NCBI GenBank assembly: GCA_030403585.1
Contig: JAUEPE010000005.1
Span: 1 to 64,000, forward strand
Length of the DNA: 64,000 nt
Source: Frankia sp. RB7
GTDB taxonomy: Bacteria > Pseudomonadota > Alphaproteobacteria > Rhizobiales > Xanthobacteraceae
Reading direction: 5' to 3'
Shown here: piece after piece, positions 45,857 to 56,017 of the stretch
Layout of the letters: each line of letters starts with the position of its first letter
Position numbering within the stretch: the first letter of the stretch is position 1
Notes under the pieces: model-generated
Told to the model about the DNA's origin: nothing
What the model saw: the letters and a program-made list of their open reading frames with translations, nothing else
The model's database searches: none
Program-made: the position numbers and the translations under genes

Positions 45857-46660
45857 ATGATCCCTGAGCCCGCACCCACCGTCCGAGAGCTTCTCGCCTT
45901 CTATCTGGAGGCCGGTGTCGATTGTGCGCTCACGGAGGAACCGGTCGACCGCCTGGCGGAATTAGACGCCCCGCCGCCGGCCCCGCGCGCGGCGCCGGTC
46001 GAAGCACCGCGGCCTGTCGCCGCGCCTGCGGTGATGCGTGGCGAGGCCGCACCGGCGCCCGACATCGCCATTGCCTCGGCCCGCGAGGCCGCGCGCACCG
46101 CGCCGACACTCGAGGCACTGCGCGAGCTCATGCAGAATTTCGAAGGCTGCGCGCTAAAGCACACCGCGACGCGGCTGGTGTTCGCCGACGGCAATCCGCA
46201 GGCGCGCATCATGTTCGTCGGCGAGGCGCCGGGCCGCGACGAGGATATCGAGGGACTGCCGTTTGTGGGACGCAGCGGCAAGCTGCTCGACCTCATGATC
46301 GGCGCGATCGGGCTGAACCGCACCGCGGCCTACATCACCAACGTCATTCCCTGGCGGCCGCCCGGCAACCGCACGCCGACGCCGCAGGAGACGCAAATCT
46401 GCTTGCCTTTCATTCAGCGCCATATCGAGCTCGTGAACCCCGACGTGCTGGTGACGCTCGGCAATCCGTCGACGCAGACGCTGCTCTCGACCCGCGAAGG
46501 CATCATGCGCACGCGCGGTCGGTGGTTCGACTACGACACCGGTAGCCGCACCATCCGCGCGCTGGCGACCTTCCACCCGGCCTATCTCTTGCGCTCGCCG
46601 TCCTACAAGCGGCTGGCCTGGCAGGATCTGCGCGCCATCGCCAAGGTGCTGGCGGGCTAG
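45857..46660 (+). CDS. family-4-like uracil-DNA glycosylase lacking two Fe-S cysteines
   Basis: UDGs remove uracil from DNA. The 267-residue protein has an Ala/Pro-rich leader (~1-85), then motif [10 protein letters not shown] (122-130), GRSGKLLD (138-145), [16 protein letters not shown] (159-174) and motif [10 protein letters not shown] (240-248). Classical family 4 enzymes bind a [4Fe-4S] cluster through four cysteines; here only Cys98 and Cys182 remain, while Phe95 and Trp166 stand at the other two sites. The ATG at 45857 or a GTG at 45845 could start it; neither has a strong ribosome site. Confidence 0.87.
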   Translation: MIPEPAPTVRELLAFYLEAGVDCALTEEPVDRLAELDAPPPAPRAAPVEAPRPVAAPAVMRGEAAPAPDIAIASAREAARTAPTLEALRELMQNFEGCALKHTATRLVFADGNPQARIMFVGEAPGRDEDIEGLPFVGRSGKLLDLMIGAIGLNRTAAYITNVIPWRPPGNRTPTPQETQICLPFIQRHIELVNPDVLVTLGNPSTQTLLSTREGIMRTRGRWFDYDTGSRTIRALATFHPAYLLRSPSYKRLAWQDLRAIAKVLAG

Positions 46661-46714
46661 CAAGCTCTTGCCTTTGCCCACCCTTCGGCTTCGGTGCCCG
46701 AGCGCGCGAGAGCC

Positions 46715-48223
46715 TCACGCCCCCTTCGGCCGCACGATGGCCCAGCCGATGCGCAGGAGCTGCTGGCGTCCGGTCACCAGCCATTCGAAGGCGCGCGGCA
46801 CCTCGGGCACGATGCCGGGAAAGCGCGCGAGGATTTCGGGCGGCGGAGTGCCGGCAGTATCGGAGGCGCGCCAGACCACGACGCCACCGGTCTCGCTGAA
46901 TTTTGCCTGTGACATCCATGGCGTACGCGCGGGCGCGGCGTCGATGAACAGATGCGGCCGGCCGGAGTGCAGCGCGATCAAACTCGCAAGCTCGGTTTCA
47001 CCTGCGACCGCACGCAGGCGATGGTTGGTGCGGCGGGCAAAGCTGTCGTCGAAAAAGTCCGAGATTGCGCGCGCCGGCATCGATGTCGCGATCTCGCCGG
47101 TGCCGCTCCAGGGCAGGAACAACACGGCCAGTACGACGCCGGCGGCGGGCGCCACGATCGCCGCCAGCCACACCGTGCGCAGCATCCGGGCGCGGCGCAT
47201 CGCGATGAGATCGCCGGCCACGACGACCATGGCGAGGCCCGACATGACCAGCACCACGCCGGCACCGCCGACGACGGCATCGAGCCCGAACAGGCCGGCG
47301 ATCAGGACCGCGCCTAGAGCCGGCGCGAGCGCAAAGAAATAGACGAAGTTGCGCGCGAGCGGCTCGACCGGCGGCCGGTAGATGATCGGCGCCTCCTCGC
47401 TCTTGCCGGCAAACAGAGGCGTGTTGAGGAAGGTCAGCACCGGGATCGCCACGGCGCCGAGCACAAGCCCGCCGAGCAGCCAGGCGGCGTGGATCGCGCG
47501 GGCGCTAAGGTCGGCAATTTGCGGCAGGGCCGGCAGCACAAGGGTCTCGGCGCGCATCAACCAGACGGCATAGGGCAGCGCCAGCACGGCGACGACGATG
47601 ACCGCGAACATCGGATCGAGCGCGCGCAACGTCCGGCGGCCGCCGGCAGTCGAGAACGCGAAGATGACGAGCAATGCGAGCAGGAAGATCGCGGCCGGCG
47701 TGGTCAGGAGCAGCAGGCCGGCCTCGATCGACCAGGCGAACCAGGCATTGCCGCGGCGCTGGCCGATGATCTGCCAGGAATGCAGCAGCAACAACGTCCA
47801 CAACGGCCGCGCCAGCACCAGGGGGCCGAAGTCGAGCGCGGACGATGAGAAGGCCAGCACCGTCATGGTCAGAAGCACGGCGAGCACCGCCTGCTGGGTG
47901 CCGACCACGGCGCGCGCCAGGTGATAGAGCGTGATGAAGGTCGCGATCTCGCAGAGCTCGGCCAGCACGTAAACGCCGAACATGTGGCCGCCGCCGGCGC
48001 GATAGGCGATATCGGCGAGCCAGACCGACAGTGGCGGGCCGAGATCACTGCCGACCTGGTATTCCCTGCCGAAGGCCAGCAGGGTCGCAAGGCTGCCGGG
48101 CGGGCTGCGGTAGAACAGAAGCGGCACCAGCAGCCACATCGCGGCCTGCAACAGCACGGCAATCCAGACGATCAGCCGCGGCCGGGCGCGAATGAGCTCG
48201 ATGACCAGGGAGGTAAACCGCAT
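46715..48223 (-). CDS. GT39/ArnT-like membrane glycosyltransferase
   Basis: A 502-residue inner-membrane protein with about 10-12 helices. The N-terminus has a short loop with GREYQVGSDLGPPLSVWLADIAYRAGGGHMFGVYVLAELCEI, resembling the first periplasmic loop of ArnT/PMT-type lipid-linked sugar transferases where a catalytic Asp lies. The C-terminal ~130 residues are a soluble domain (VAGETELASLIALHSGRPHLF). Acceptor and donor unknown. The ATG at 48223 was chosen as the start of the first helix. Confidence 0.7.
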   Translation of the reverse strand: MRFTSLVIELIRARPRLIVWIAVLLQAAMWLLVPLLFYRSPPGSLATLLAFGREYQVGSDLGPPLSVWLADIAYRAGGGHMFGVYVLAELCEIATFITLYHLARAVVGTQQAVLAVLLTMTVLAFSSSALDFGPLVLARPLWTLLLLHSWQIIGQRRGNAWFAWSIEAGLLLLTTPAAIFLLALLVIFAFSTAGGRRTLRALDPMFAVIVVAVLALPYAVWLMRAETLVLPALPQIADLSARAIHAAWLLGGLVLGAVAIPVLTFLNTPLFAGKSEEAPIIYRPPVEPLARNFVYFFALAPALGAVLIAGLFGLDAVVGGAGVVLVMSGLAMVVVAGDLIAMRRARMLRTVWLAAIVAPAAGVVLAVLFLPWSGTGEIATSMPARAISDFFDDSFARRTNHRLRAVAGETELASLIALHSGRPHLFIDAAPARTPWMSQAKFSETGGVVVWRASDTAGTPPPEILARFPGIVPEVPRAFEWLVTGRQQLLRIGWAIVRPKGA

Positions 48224-48322
48224 GCAACGCCCGCAAGATGCAGCCAACCCGTCCAGCCGGCCCTATTCGCTCACGCCTGTTTTGATAAAGGGAGCCACGC
48301 GTCGTGGCAACGACAGTCTACG

Positions 48323-49078
48323 CTACAGGCCCGCTGAAGCATCGATTTCAACCGCGGTCTCCACCTGCACCTCGACCTCGGTGACCGCAAACAGGTCCCG
48401 CACCGGTTCGACGGACCAAGGCATGTGCTTGGCACGAGCGGCGACAACGGGAGCGAAGAAGCTGCGGTGGTGGATCGTGGGGCCGAGGCGGTTGAGCGCA
48501 TCGAGATGGTCGGGAACGCCGTAGCCTTTATGCTGCTCGAAACCGTAGCCGGGGCAGTCCTGCGCCAGCGCGCACATCAGCCGGTCGCGCGTCACCTTGG
48601 CGACGATGGAGGCGGCCGCAATCGACAGTACGATGCCGTCGCCGCCGATCACGGCCTCGCAGTCGCAAGGCGTATCGAGCCGGTCGCGGCCGTCGACGAA
48701 GACGTGCTTCGGCGTCTCGGGCAGCGCCACCACCGCGCGCTTCAGCGCCCACAGCGAGGCGCGCAGGATGTTGTCGCGGTCGATCCGGGAGCGCGAGGCA
48801 ACGGCGACCGAGACCTGCGCGGTGGCGCAGATCTTGTCGAAGAGCTTCTCGCGCTCCTCCGCCGTCAGCCGCTTGGAATCGTCGATGCCGCGCGGGATGC
48901 GGTCGGGGTCGAGAATCACCGCAGCCGCCACCACCGGACCGGCGAGCGGCCCGCGGCCGGCCTCGTCGCAGCCTGCGATCGGCCAGACGCCGCGCTTGAT
49001 CAGCGCGCGCTCGCGGCGAAAGCTCGCCTTCGCAGGCTTGGCCTTCCCTGCCTTGGCCGGTGTCTTGTCCCGAATCAT
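48323..49078 (-). CDS. rnhB: ribonuclease HII
   Basis: RNase HII cuts RNA in RNA-DNA hybrids and starts removal of single ribonucleotides from DNA. The 251-residue protein has a basic Lys/Ala leader (~1-32), then the active-site [20 protein letters not shown] (35-54; Asp38, Glu39), DDSKRLT (66-72), the catalytic Asp129 in HVFVDGRD and the [16 protein letters not shown] motif. The ATG at 49078 is preferred over a 12-codon longer frame. It lies 99 bp upstream of the GT39-like gene. Confidence 0.96.
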   Translation of the reverse strand: MIRDKTPAKAGKAKPAKASFRRERALIKRGVWPIAGCDEAGRGPLAGPVVAAAVILDPDRIPRGIDDSKRLTAEEREKLFDKICATAQVSVAVASRSRIDRDNILRASLWALKRAVVALPETPKHVFVDGRDRLDTPCDCEAVIGGDGIVLSIAAASIVAKVTRDRLMCALAQDCPGYGFEQHKGYGVPDHLDALNRLGPTIHHRSFFAPVVAARAKHMPWSVEPVRDLFAVTEVEVQVETAVEIDASAGL

Positions 49079-49155
49079 GGCCGGGATCGTGCGCAAGCAG
49101 CAGCGATCGCGCAACCGGGAACCCCGCGCAATTCCCGTTATTCAAGCACGCCGCC

Positions 49156-49614
49156 CTACTCCGCCAGATGCACCCGCCGGTCGTCGCCGACCTCGATGCC
49201 GGGCGCGACGACGACCTCCCAGGGATGGCCGTCGGGATCGGCGAAGTAGCCGGAATAGCCGCCGTAATCGGTCTCGTGCGCGGCCTTCAGCAAGGTGGCG
49301 CCCGTGCTAAGCGCAAACGCCAGCACCGCATCGACCTCCTCGCGCGACGCGCAATTCCAGGCGAGAGTCATCCCTCGGAAAGCTGACGGCCTCGGCTGGT
49401 CCGCCAACTTGGCGTCGGCTGCGAGCTGGTCCCAGGGAAACAGGCCGAGCACAGGGCCGCCGGTGTCGAAGAACGCAACCGCCTCGCTGGTTGCCTTCAG
49501 CCGGCGCGAAAAGCCGAGCGCGTCGTAGAAGACGATGCTGGCGCGGATGTCGCTCACGCCAAGCGTGATGACTGTAAGCCGCGGCACCAAAGGCGAAAGT
49601 TCCTTACTCATCAC
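49156..49614 (-). CDS. VOC-family (glyoxalase-like) protein
   Basis: A 152-residue protein with the paired beta-alpha-beta-beta-beta modules of the vicinal oxygen chelate fold: TVITLGVSDIRASIVFYDALGFSRR at the N-terminus and the closing GGYSGYFADPDGHPWEVVVAP. Members range from glyoxalase I to dioxygenases and antibiotic-binding proteins, and the function here is open. It follows the radical SAM gene by 21 bp and probably shares its transcript. Confidence 0.86.
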   Translation of the reverse strand: MMSKELSPLVPRLTVITLGVSDIRASIVFYDALGFSRRLKATSEAVAFFDTGGPVLGLFPWDQLAADAKLADQPRPSAFRGMTLAWNCASREEVDAVLAFALSTGATLLKAAHETDYGGYSGYFADPDGHPWEVVVAPGIEVGDDRRVHLAE

Positions 49615-49635
49615 ACACCTCGTACGCTCCGCGCC

Positions 49636-50799
49636 TCAGAACAGGCTGAGCTGCTCGCCATTCTGTTTCGGCCGGGCAAAATGATCCGTGGTCAGCTTCG
49701 CGCGGCGCTTGTTCAGCCCGAGCCGGTCGCAGGCGATCTCGAAGCGGCGGCCGATGGTCCAGGCCATTGGCCCGGTGCCCTTCATCCGCTCGCCCCATTT
49801 GGCATCGTAGTCGCGGCCGCCGCGCATGTCGCGGATCAGGGTGAAGACGTGGCGATAGCGGTCCGGATAATTCGCCATCAGCCATTCGCGGAAGAGATCG
49901 CGCACCTCGAGCGGCAGCCGCAGCAGCACGTAGGAGGCTTCCTTGACGCCGGCATGCGCGGCGGCATCCAGAATGCGCTCGATCTCGGAATCGTTCAGCG
50001 CGGGGATCACGGGCGCGACCATCACGGTGGTGGGAATGCCGGCGTCCGAGAGCTGCTTCAGCGTCTCTAGCCGCTTCGGCGGCGTCGCGGCGCGCGGCTC
50101 CATGGTGCGCGCCAGCTTCGGGTCGAGCGACGTCACCGAGATCGCGACCTTGGCGAGGTTGCGCTTGGCCATGCGCGCGAGAATGTCGATGTCGCGCGTG
50201 ACCAGCGCGGACTTGGTGACGATGCCGACGGGATGGCCGGCGCGCTCCAGCACTTCCAGAATGCCGCGCATGATTTTGCGCTCGCGCTCGATCGGCTGAT
50301 AGGGATCGGTGTTGGTGCCGATCGCGATCATCCGCGGCTCGTAGCCGGCAGCGGCAAGCTCCTTCTCGAGCAGCGCCGGCGCGTCGGGCTTTACGAACAG
50401 CTTTGACTCGAAGTCGAGCCCCGGCGACAGGCCGAGATAGGCGTGCGTCGGCCGCGCGAAGCAATAGACGCAGCCGTGCTCGCAACCACGATAAGGATTG
50501 ATCGAACGATCGAAGCCGATGTCGGGAGAATCGTTGCGGGTGATCACCTTGCGCGAGGTGTCCACGCCGACCGTGGTCTTGAATGGCGGCAGCTCTTCCA
50601 GGCTCTGCCAGCCGTCGTCGAAGGCAACGCGCGCCTCGGCCTCAAAGCGTCCGCTGGCGTTGGACTGTGCGCCCCGCCCTCGCCTGCGCACGCGGTCGAT
50701 GGCGACGCCAAGCTCTGGGAAATCGGAAGGCGCACCCGCCGGCTCGGAGGGCGCCGTGACCGGCGGGTGCTTGAGAGCAGAAGAAGAAGCTGGACTCAT
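49636..50799 (-). CDS. PA0069-family radical SAM protein
   Basis: A 387-residue radical SAM protein. After a Pro/Ser-rich leader it has [44 protein letters not shown], in which Cys106, Cys110 and Cys113 form the CxxxCxxC cluster motif (CEHGCVYC). The [13 protein letters not shown] and [30 protein letters not shown] blocks match the PA0069/SplB-like group. The reaction is unknown. It ends in QLSLF. It diverges from the phosphoketolase gene and is upstream of VOC and rnhB on the same strand. Confidence 0.88.
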   Translation of the reverse strand: MSPASSSALKHPPVTAPSEPAGAPSDFPELGVAIDRVRRRGRGAQSNASGRFEAEARVAFDDGWQSLEELPPFKTTVGVDTSRKVITRNDSPDIGFDRSINPYRGCEHGCVYCFARPTHAYLGLSPGLDFESKLFVKPDAPALLEKELAAAGYEPRMIAIGTNTDPYQPIERERKIMRGILEVLERAGHPVGIVTKSALVTRDIDILARMAKRNLAKVAISVTSLDPKLARTMEPRAATPPKRLETLKQLSDAGIPTTVMVAPVIPALNDSEIERILDAAAHAGVKEASYVLLRLPLEVRDLFREWLMANYPDRYRHVFTLIRDMRGGRDYDAKWGERMKGTGPMAWTIGRRFEIACDRLGLNKRRAKLTTDHFARPKQNGEQLSLF

Positions 50800-51003
50800 G
50801 AAGCCAAGATAGCACGTCAAAGGAACAAATCAAGAACAACAATGAAAAACGCGAAAACAACCCCATGCACAGTAGAACTGCCCAAACTTCGCGCGTCCGC
50901 CCTTGACCTCTCGCAACACCGCCGTCACCGCGATCCCGTTTGCTGCCGCCGACGGATCAATCGTCCCCGAACACAGTTGGTGACGGTCTGGGTGAAGGTC
51001 GGC

Positions 51004-53397
51004 ATGAATATGACAGATCAACGACAATCGCGCGCCGCGAGCAGCGAACTCGATCTCCTCGATCGTTACTGGCGCGCCGCCAACTACCTCTCCGTCGGGC
51101 AAATCTATCTCCTCGACAACCCGCTGCTGCGCGAGCCGCTGCGGCCCGAGCACATCAAACCGCGATTGCTCGGCCATTGGGGCACGACACCGGGTCTGAA
51201 CTTCATCTACGCGCACCTCAACCGCGTCATTCGCGCACTGGACCTCGACGTGATTTACGTCTGCGGTCCCGGCCATGGCGGCCCGGGCATGGTCGCCAAC
51301 ACTTATCTTGAGGGCAGCTACAGCGAGATTTATCCCAATATCGGGCGCCATGCGGACGGATTGCGCAAGCTCTTCAAGCAATTCTCCTTCCCCGGCGGGA
51401 TTCCGAGCCACGCGGCGCCGGAAACGCCGGGCTCAATCAATGAAGGCGGCGAACTCGGCTACGCGCTGGTGCACGCCTACGGCGCGGCGTTTGACAATCC
51501 CGACCTGATCGTCGCCTGCGTCGTCGGCGACGGCGAGGCCGAGACCGGGCCGCTCGCGGCGTCCTGGCACTCCAACAAGTTCCTCAACCCTGCCCATGAC
51601 GGCGCTGTGCTGCCGATCCTGCACCTCAACGGCTACAAGATCGCCAACCCCACCGTGCTCGGGCGGATGCGCGACGAGGAGATCCGCGACCTCTTCCGCG
51701 GGCTCGGCCACGAGCCGATATTCGTCGAGGGTGATGATCCCAAATTGATGCACCGGGCCATGTCAGATGCGCTCGATGTCACGCTCGCGAGCATCCGCTC
51801 GATCCAGCAGCACGCCCGCGACGGGCGGAAGACTGTGGAACGACCGCGCTGGCCGATGATCGTGCTGCGCAGCCTCAAGGGCTGGACTGGCCCGAAGGAA
51901 GTCGACGGCCTCAAGGTCGAAGGCTTCTGGCGCGCCCATCAGGTACCGGTCGCGGGCTGCCGTGAAAATCCGGCGCATCTGAAAATTCTCGAAGACTGGA
52001 TGCGCAGCTACGAGCCGGACAAGCTATTCGACGCGAACGGCGCGCTCATGCCCGAGCTCCAGGCGCTCGCGCCCGAAGGCAATCGCCGCATGGGTGCCAA
52101 TCCGCACGCCAATGGCGGGCTGTTGAAGAAGGAGCTGAAGCTGCCGGACTTCCGCAGCTTCGCCGTGGACGTGCCGCAGCCTGGCGGCGTCACGGGAGAA
52201 GCAACGCGCGAGCTTGGCAAATTCCTACGCGAAATCATCCGCCTCAACGCGGAAGAGCGCAATTTCCGCATCATGGGTCCGGACGAGACGGCCTCAAACC
52301 GGCTCGATGCGGTGTTCGACGTGACCGAACGGGTCTGGATGGAGCCGATCGAGCCTTACGACGTGCATCTGGCGCAGGACGGGCGCGTGATGGAAGTGCT
52401 GAGCGAGCATCTCTGCCAGGGCTGGCTCGAGGGCTACCTGCTCACCGGACGGCACGGCTTCTTCTCTTGCTACGAGGCCTTCATCCACATCGTGGATTCC
52501 ATGTTCAACCAGCACGCCAAATGGCTGAAGGTGACACGGCATCTGCCATGGCGGCGGCCGATCGCCTCGCTCAACTATCTCCTGACCTCGCATGTCTGGC
52601 GGCAGGACCACAACGGCTTCAGCCATCAGGATCCCGGCTTCGTCGACCTCGTCGCCAACAAGAAGGCCGACATCGTCCGCATCTATTTTCCACCGGACGC
52701 CAACACGCTGCTGTGGATCGCCGACCACTGCCTGCGCACCTATAACCGCATCAACGTCATCGTCGCCGGCAAACAGCCGGCGCCGCAATGGCTGTCGATG
52801 CAGGAAGCGGCGACGCATTGTGATGCCGGCATCGGCATCTGGACATGGGCCGGGAACGAGGATGCCAACGGCGAACCCGATGTGGTGATGGCCTGCGCCG
52901 GCGACGTACCGACACTGGAGACGCTCGCGGCTGTCGATCTCTTGCGCAAGGCGCTGCCGGAGCTGAAGCTCCGCGTCGTCAACGTCGTCGACCTCATGAC
53001 GCTGCAATCGAAGGAGCAGCACCCGCATGGCCTCGGCGATCGCGACTTCAACAGCCTGTTCACGCGCGACAAGCCCGTGATCTTCGCCTATCACGGCTAT
53101 CCCGCCCTGATCCATCGCCTGACCTATAACCGAACCAACCATGCCGGCCTGCATGTGCGCGGCTTCATCGAAGAGGGCACCACGACGACGCCGTTCGACA
53201 TGGTCGTACTCAACGAACTCGACCGCTATCACCTCGCAATCGAGGCAATCGAGCGCGTGCCGGGGCTGGCGACCAGGGCCGCGCATGTGAAGCAGCAATT
53301 CCGCGACGTGCTGATCGAGCATTCGCGTTACGTGCGCGAGCATGGCGAAGACATGCCGGAGATCCGTGACTGGGCGTGGCCCGGCAAGACGGGATAG
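51004..53397 (+). CDS. xfp: phosphoketolase (xylulose-5-phosphate/fructose-6-phosphate)
   Basis: Phosphoketolase splits xylulose 5-phosphate (or fructose 6-phosphate) with Pi into acetyl phosphate plus glyceraldehyde 3-phosphate (or erythrose 4-phosphate), using thiamine diphosphate and Mg2+. The 797-residue protein has the signatures GPGHGGPGM (88-96), [32 protein letters not shown] (175-196) and the C-terminal FAYHGYP. The open frame begins earlier, but the ATG at 51004 fits the family start and has GAAGG upstream. ackA begins 4 bp after its stop, so acetyl phosphate is passed straight to acetate kinase. Confidence 0.96.
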   Translation: MNMTDQRQSRAASSELDLLDRYWRAANYLSVGQIYLLDNPLLREPLRPEHIKPRLLGHWGTTPGLNFIYAHLNRVIRALDLDVIYVCGPGHGGPGMVANTYLEGSYSEIYPNIGRHADGLRKLFKQFSFPGGIPSHAAPETPGSINEGGELGYALVHAYGAAFDNPDLIVACVVGDGEAETGPLAASWHSNKFLNPAHDGAVLPILHLNGYKIANPTVLGRMRDEEIRDLFRGLGHEPIFVEGDDPKLMHRAMSDALDVTLASIRSIQQHARDGRKTVERPRWPMIVLRSLKGWTGPKEVDGLKVEGFWRAHQVPVAGCRENPAHLKILEDWMRSYEPDKLFDANGALMPELQALAPEGNRRMGANPHANGGLLKKELKLPDFRSFAVDVPQPGGVTGEATRELGKFLREIIRLNAEERNFRIMGPDETASNRLDAVFDVTERVWMEPIEPYDVHLAQDGRVMEVLSEHLCQGWLEGYLLTGRHGFFSCYEAFIHIVDSMFNQHAKWLKVTRHLPWRRPIASLNYLLTSHVWRQDHNGFSHQDPGFVDLVANKKADIVRIYFPPDANTLLWIADHCLRTYNRINVIVAGKQPAPQWLSMQEAATHCDAGIGIWTWAGNEDANGEPDVVMACAGDVPTLETLAAVDLLRKALPELKLRVVNVVDLMTLQSKEQHPHGLGDRDFNSLFTRDKPVIFAYHGYPALIHRLTYNRTNHAGLHVRGFIEEGTTTTPFDMVVLNELDRYHLAIEAIERVPGLATRAAHVKQQFRDVLIEHSRYVREHGEDMPEIRDWAWPGKTG

Positions 53398-53401
53398 CAC
53401 G

Positions 53402-54598
53402 ATGCCGGTGTCCGAAGCGGTGCTCGTCCTCAATGCCGGCTCGTCCAGCATCAAGTTCGGCCTGTTCGATATCTCGGCGGCCGAGCCCACCCTGCTCTGC
53501 AAGGGCCTGCTCGACGAGCACGAGGCGAAGCCACGGCTGGTAGCAAAGAGCCCCTCGGGCGAGACGCTGTTCGAGACGCAGACGGAGACGTCGGATGCGG
53601 ACGGCGGCCACCTGTTCGCAGACGCGCTCGGCTTCATCGAGGAACGTTTTGGCGAGGGCTGCCTCCGCGCCGTCGGCCACCGCATCGTCCATGGCGGACC
53701 GGATTATTCAGGTCCAGTCGAACTGACTGAAGAGGTCTACGCGAAGCTGGAGGCACTCACGCCGCTGGCGCCATTGCATCAGCCGCGCTGCCTCGCGCCG
53801 GTCCATCCTGTAAGGACGATCAAGCCCGACCTGACGCAAATCGCCTGCTTCGACACTGCCTTCCACCACGGCATTGCCCCGCCTGCGAGCCGTTTCGCCA
53901 TTCCGAGACGCTACGAGGCGCAGGGCCTGCGACGCTACGGCTTTCACGGCCTCTCCTTCGAATATATCGCGGGCAGACTCGCCGAGATCGCGCCCGGGCT
54001 TGCAGCCAGACGTACCGTCATCGCCCACCTCGGCAATGGCGCGAGCCTCTGCGCACTCCGGGACGGCCGTAGCGTCGACACCACGATGGGGTTGACCCCG
54101 CTCGACGGCCTGGTGATGGGCACGCGCTGCGGCACCATCGATCCCGGCGTGCTGCTCTACCTGCTCCAGCACGAGAAGATGACTTCCGAGGATTTGCAGC
54201 ATTTGCTCTATCACGAGTCAGGTCTGCTCGGTGTTTCCGGCATCTCCGCGGACATGCGCACGCTGCTGGCGAGCAGCGAGGCTTCGGCGCGGGAGGCGGT
54301 CGCTCTCTTCACTTTCCGTGCGGCGCAGGAAATCGCCGTGATGGCGAACACGCTGGGCGGACTGGACGGCCTCGTTTTCACCGGCGGCATCGGCGAGCAC
54401 GCCGGGGAAATCCGTAGCGCGATCGGCGAACGTCTTGCCTGGCTCGGCGTGCGTATCGATGCTGCGGCGAATGATGTCGCCCGCGAGCGTATCAATGCCG
54501 GCCACAGTGCCGTGGATGTCTTCGTTATCCCGACCGACGAGGAGCTGACGATCGCACGGCATTGCGCGGCGGTGCTGCGACAGCACTACCACCTTTGA
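53402..54598 (+). CDS. ackA: acetate kinase
   Basis: AckA turns acetyl phosphate and ADP into acetate and ATP. The 398-residue ASKHA protein has VLVLNAGSSSIKFG (7-20), GHRIVHGGP, ACFDTAFH, GFHGLSFEYI, AHLGNGASLCA and FTGGIGEHAGEIR. It is 4 bp downstream of xfp, a common bacterial pair, and there is no pta here. The pair would recover ATP from sugar phosphates without glycolysis to pyruvate. It is followed by a chain of dispersed palindromes. Confidence 0.96.
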   Translation: MPVSEAVLVLNAGSSSIKFGLFDISAAEPTLLCKGLLDEHEAKPRLVAKSPSGETLFETQTETSDADGGHLFADALGFIEERFGEGCLRAVGHRIVHGGPDYSGPVELTEEVYAKLEALTPLAPLHQPRCLAPVHPVRTIKPDLTQIACFDTAFHHGIAPPASRFAIPRRYEAQGLRRYGFHGLSFEYIAGRLAEIAPGLAARRTVIAHLGNGASLCALRDGRSVDTTMGLTPLDGLVMGTRCGTIDPGVLLYLLQHEKMTSEDLQHLLYHESGLLGVSGISADMRTLLASSEASAREAVALFTFRAAQEIAVMANTLGGLDGLVFTGGIGEHAGEIRSAIGERLAWLGVRIDAAANDVARERINAGHSAVDVFVIPTDEELTIARHCAAVLRQHYHL

Positions 54599-54619
54599 GA
54601 AAGCATGGGAGGTTGTGGC

Positions 54620-54661
54620 CATCCTTCGAGACGCCCGCTTGGCGGGCTCCTCAGGATGAGG
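54620..54661. repeat. CATCCTTCGAGACGC/CTCAGGATGAGG palindrome, copy 1
   Basis: CCATCCTTCGAGACGCCCGC and GCGGGCTCCTCAGGATGAGG are the two halves of a dispersed hairpin, with an inner GCCCGC/GCGGGC stem. Located just after ackA. Confidence 0.85.
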
Positions 54662-54756
54662 TCGAATATGCGGCGCCAAAACATTTCAGCCGATGGACCG
54701 TCGTCCGATAGCCCGAGACTTTTCGGCGCTTGCACCAAGTCACGCATGCCGGTTAG

Positions 54757-54800
54757 CCTCATCCTGAGGAGCGCGCCCTTGCGCGCGTCTCGAAGGATGG
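54757..54800. repeat. CATCCTTCGAGACGC palindrome, copy 2 (inverted)
   Basis: CCTCATCCTGAGGAGCGC and GCGCGTCTCGAAGGATGG give the same element in the opposite orientation to copy 1, ending 10 bp before the GIY-YIG start codon. Confidence 0.85.
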
Positions 54801-54810
54801 GGCGGGCACG

Positions 54811-55143
54811 ATGACAGAAGGCGCGTACCTCTACATTCTCAAATGTGCCGATGGCAGCTACTACATAGGGACGACGCGAACCGAGATTGAGCTCAGAATT
54901 GCGCAGCACAACGCCGGTACATTCGCCGGCTACACAAAGTCGCGTAGACCCGTGACCCTTGTCTTCTCACAATGGTTCGACAGGATCACCGACGCAATCG
55001 AATGCGAACGCAAGGTCAAGAAATGGAGCCGCGCCAAGAAGGAAGCCTTTATGCGCAGCGATTTTGCCGAACTCCACGAATTGGCAAAGCGCGGATCTCA
55101 TCATCCTTCGAGACGCCCGCCTACGGCGAGCTCCTCAGGATGA
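54811..55143 (+). CDS. GIY-YIG domain protein (YhbQ-like)
   Basis: A 110-residue single GIY-YIG domain: YLYILKCADGSYYIGTT (residues 6-22) for the motif, a conserved Arg-x-x-x-His (LRIAQH) and an ECERKVKKWSRAKKEAF helix that carries the catalytic Glu. Such stand-alone proteins are common and of unknown role. The last ~15 residues (HHPSRRPPTASSSG) and the stop codon are encoded inside a copy of the CATCCTTCGAGACGC repeat, so the tail is repeat-derived. Confidence 0.88.
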   Translation: MTEGAYLYILKCADGSYYIGTTRTEIELRIAQHNAGTFAGYTKSRRPVTLVFSQWFDRITDAIECERKVKKWSRAKKEAFMRSDFAELHELAKRGSHHPSRRPPTASSSG

Positions 55144-55145
55144 GG
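55102..55145. repeat. CATCCTTCGAGACGC palindrome, copy 3 (overlaps GIY-YIG 3' end)
   Basis: CATCCTTCGAGACGCCCGCC and CTCCTCAGGATGAGG form the same element as copy 1. It covers the last 42 bases of the GIY-YIG reading frame, including its stop codon. Confidence 0.85.
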
Positions 55146-55177
55146 ACTTGTTTCGCGGCGACATGTCCTCAGAACGC

Positions 55178-56017
55178 TCAGTGAATGCCGGCAAAAATCT
55201 GAAAGCACCCGATCGCGACCTCGATCACGATCAGCACCACCACCGCGATCTCGAGTCGGAGCGAGCGCTGGGTGTCGATGATGTCGGTCAGCGCATCGGC
55301 CGTCTCCGCGACGACCTTGAGCTTGCGCTCGAGCGTGTCGAGGCGTTCTTTCAGCTCGTACTCGTCTTCGAGACGCGCATAGAGCCGGTCGAGCTGCGGC
55401 TTTTCCCAGAGCGCGTCGGGCTTTTCGGCAACCGCGACGCGGCCGGCGACGCGTTGCTGGACCAGCAGCGCGTTGCCGATGAGCTGCAGGATGCCCTTGC
55501 GCCGCCGCGACGTGCGGCCTTTCTCGGCGAGCTCGCGCGCAAAAGGCTCGATGACGTCGAAGACCGCTGCGACGCGGCGCTCGTCGCGCGCCAGCGACGT
55601 GCTCTTGGCGAGTGCGTCCGCAATCAGCAGCAGCCGCTCGTCGGAAAACTTCGAGAGGTTGATCGGCCCGCCCGGCTGGATCGCCTCGGCGTTTTCGTCC
55701 TGGCAAAGCTGCGCCTGCGCGGTCTCCTCCTCATAAGGGCTGAGCTCGCCGGTCACGCGCGACTTGAGACTGTCGATGAGGACTTTCTCCTCCGATGGCA
55801 ACAACCCGATCAACACGACGACGCCGTAGCGGAAGATCACGGCAAGGCCGCCATGGAGGCGGAAAGCAGCCGGCGTCGAGGACACCAGCGTGCCGATATC
55901 GAGCCCCGACGGATTGATGCGTTCACCCAGCATCACGGCACGGATCCGCAGGGTCGGCGCGGCGTCCGGCTTCGGCAATATCGGCGGCGCGCCAATGGGA
56001 AGTTGATCGGCGTTCAT
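55178..56017 (-). CDS. RMD1/DUF155-family protein
   Basis: A 279-residue protein of the RMD1 family, which in yeast includes proteins for meiotic division and mitochondrial translation; the bacterial role is unknown. It has RLHGGLAVIFRYGVVVLIGLLPSEE, AIQPGGPINLSKFSDERLLLIADALAKSTSLARDERRVAAVFDVIEPFARELAEKG and a helical segment ending in a C-terminal transmembrane helix (LRLEIAVVVLIVIEVAIGCFQIF). The ATG at 56017 is used; a Met three residues earlier is possible. It diverges from the GT2 gene. Confidence 0.82.
   Translation of the reverse strand: MNADQLPIGAPPILPKPDAAPTLRIRAVMLGERINPSGLDIGTLVSSTPAAFRLHGGLAVIFRYGVVVLIGLLPSEEKVLIDSLKSRVTGELSPYEEETAQAQLCQDENAEAIQPGGPINLSKFSDERLLLIADALAKSTSLARDERRVAAVFDVIEPFARELAEKGRTSRRRKGILQLIGNALLVQQRVAGRVAVAEKPDALWEKPQLDRLYARLEDEYELKERLDTLERKLKVVAETADALTDIIDTQRSLRLEIAVVVLIVIEVAIGCFQIFAGIH

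Noticed and set aside
50922..50986. CCGTCACC / GGTGACGG inverted arms upstream of phosphoketolase
   Set aside because: Arms are only 8 bp and 49 bp apart; this is weak evidence for an operator in GC-rich DNA.
52294..53685. 463-codon minus-strand open frame
   Set aside because: Antisense to phosphoketolase and acetate kinase.
54686..54760. possible small RNA between ackA and GIY-YIG
   Set aside because: Only dispersed palindromes are visible and there is no T-run terminator.
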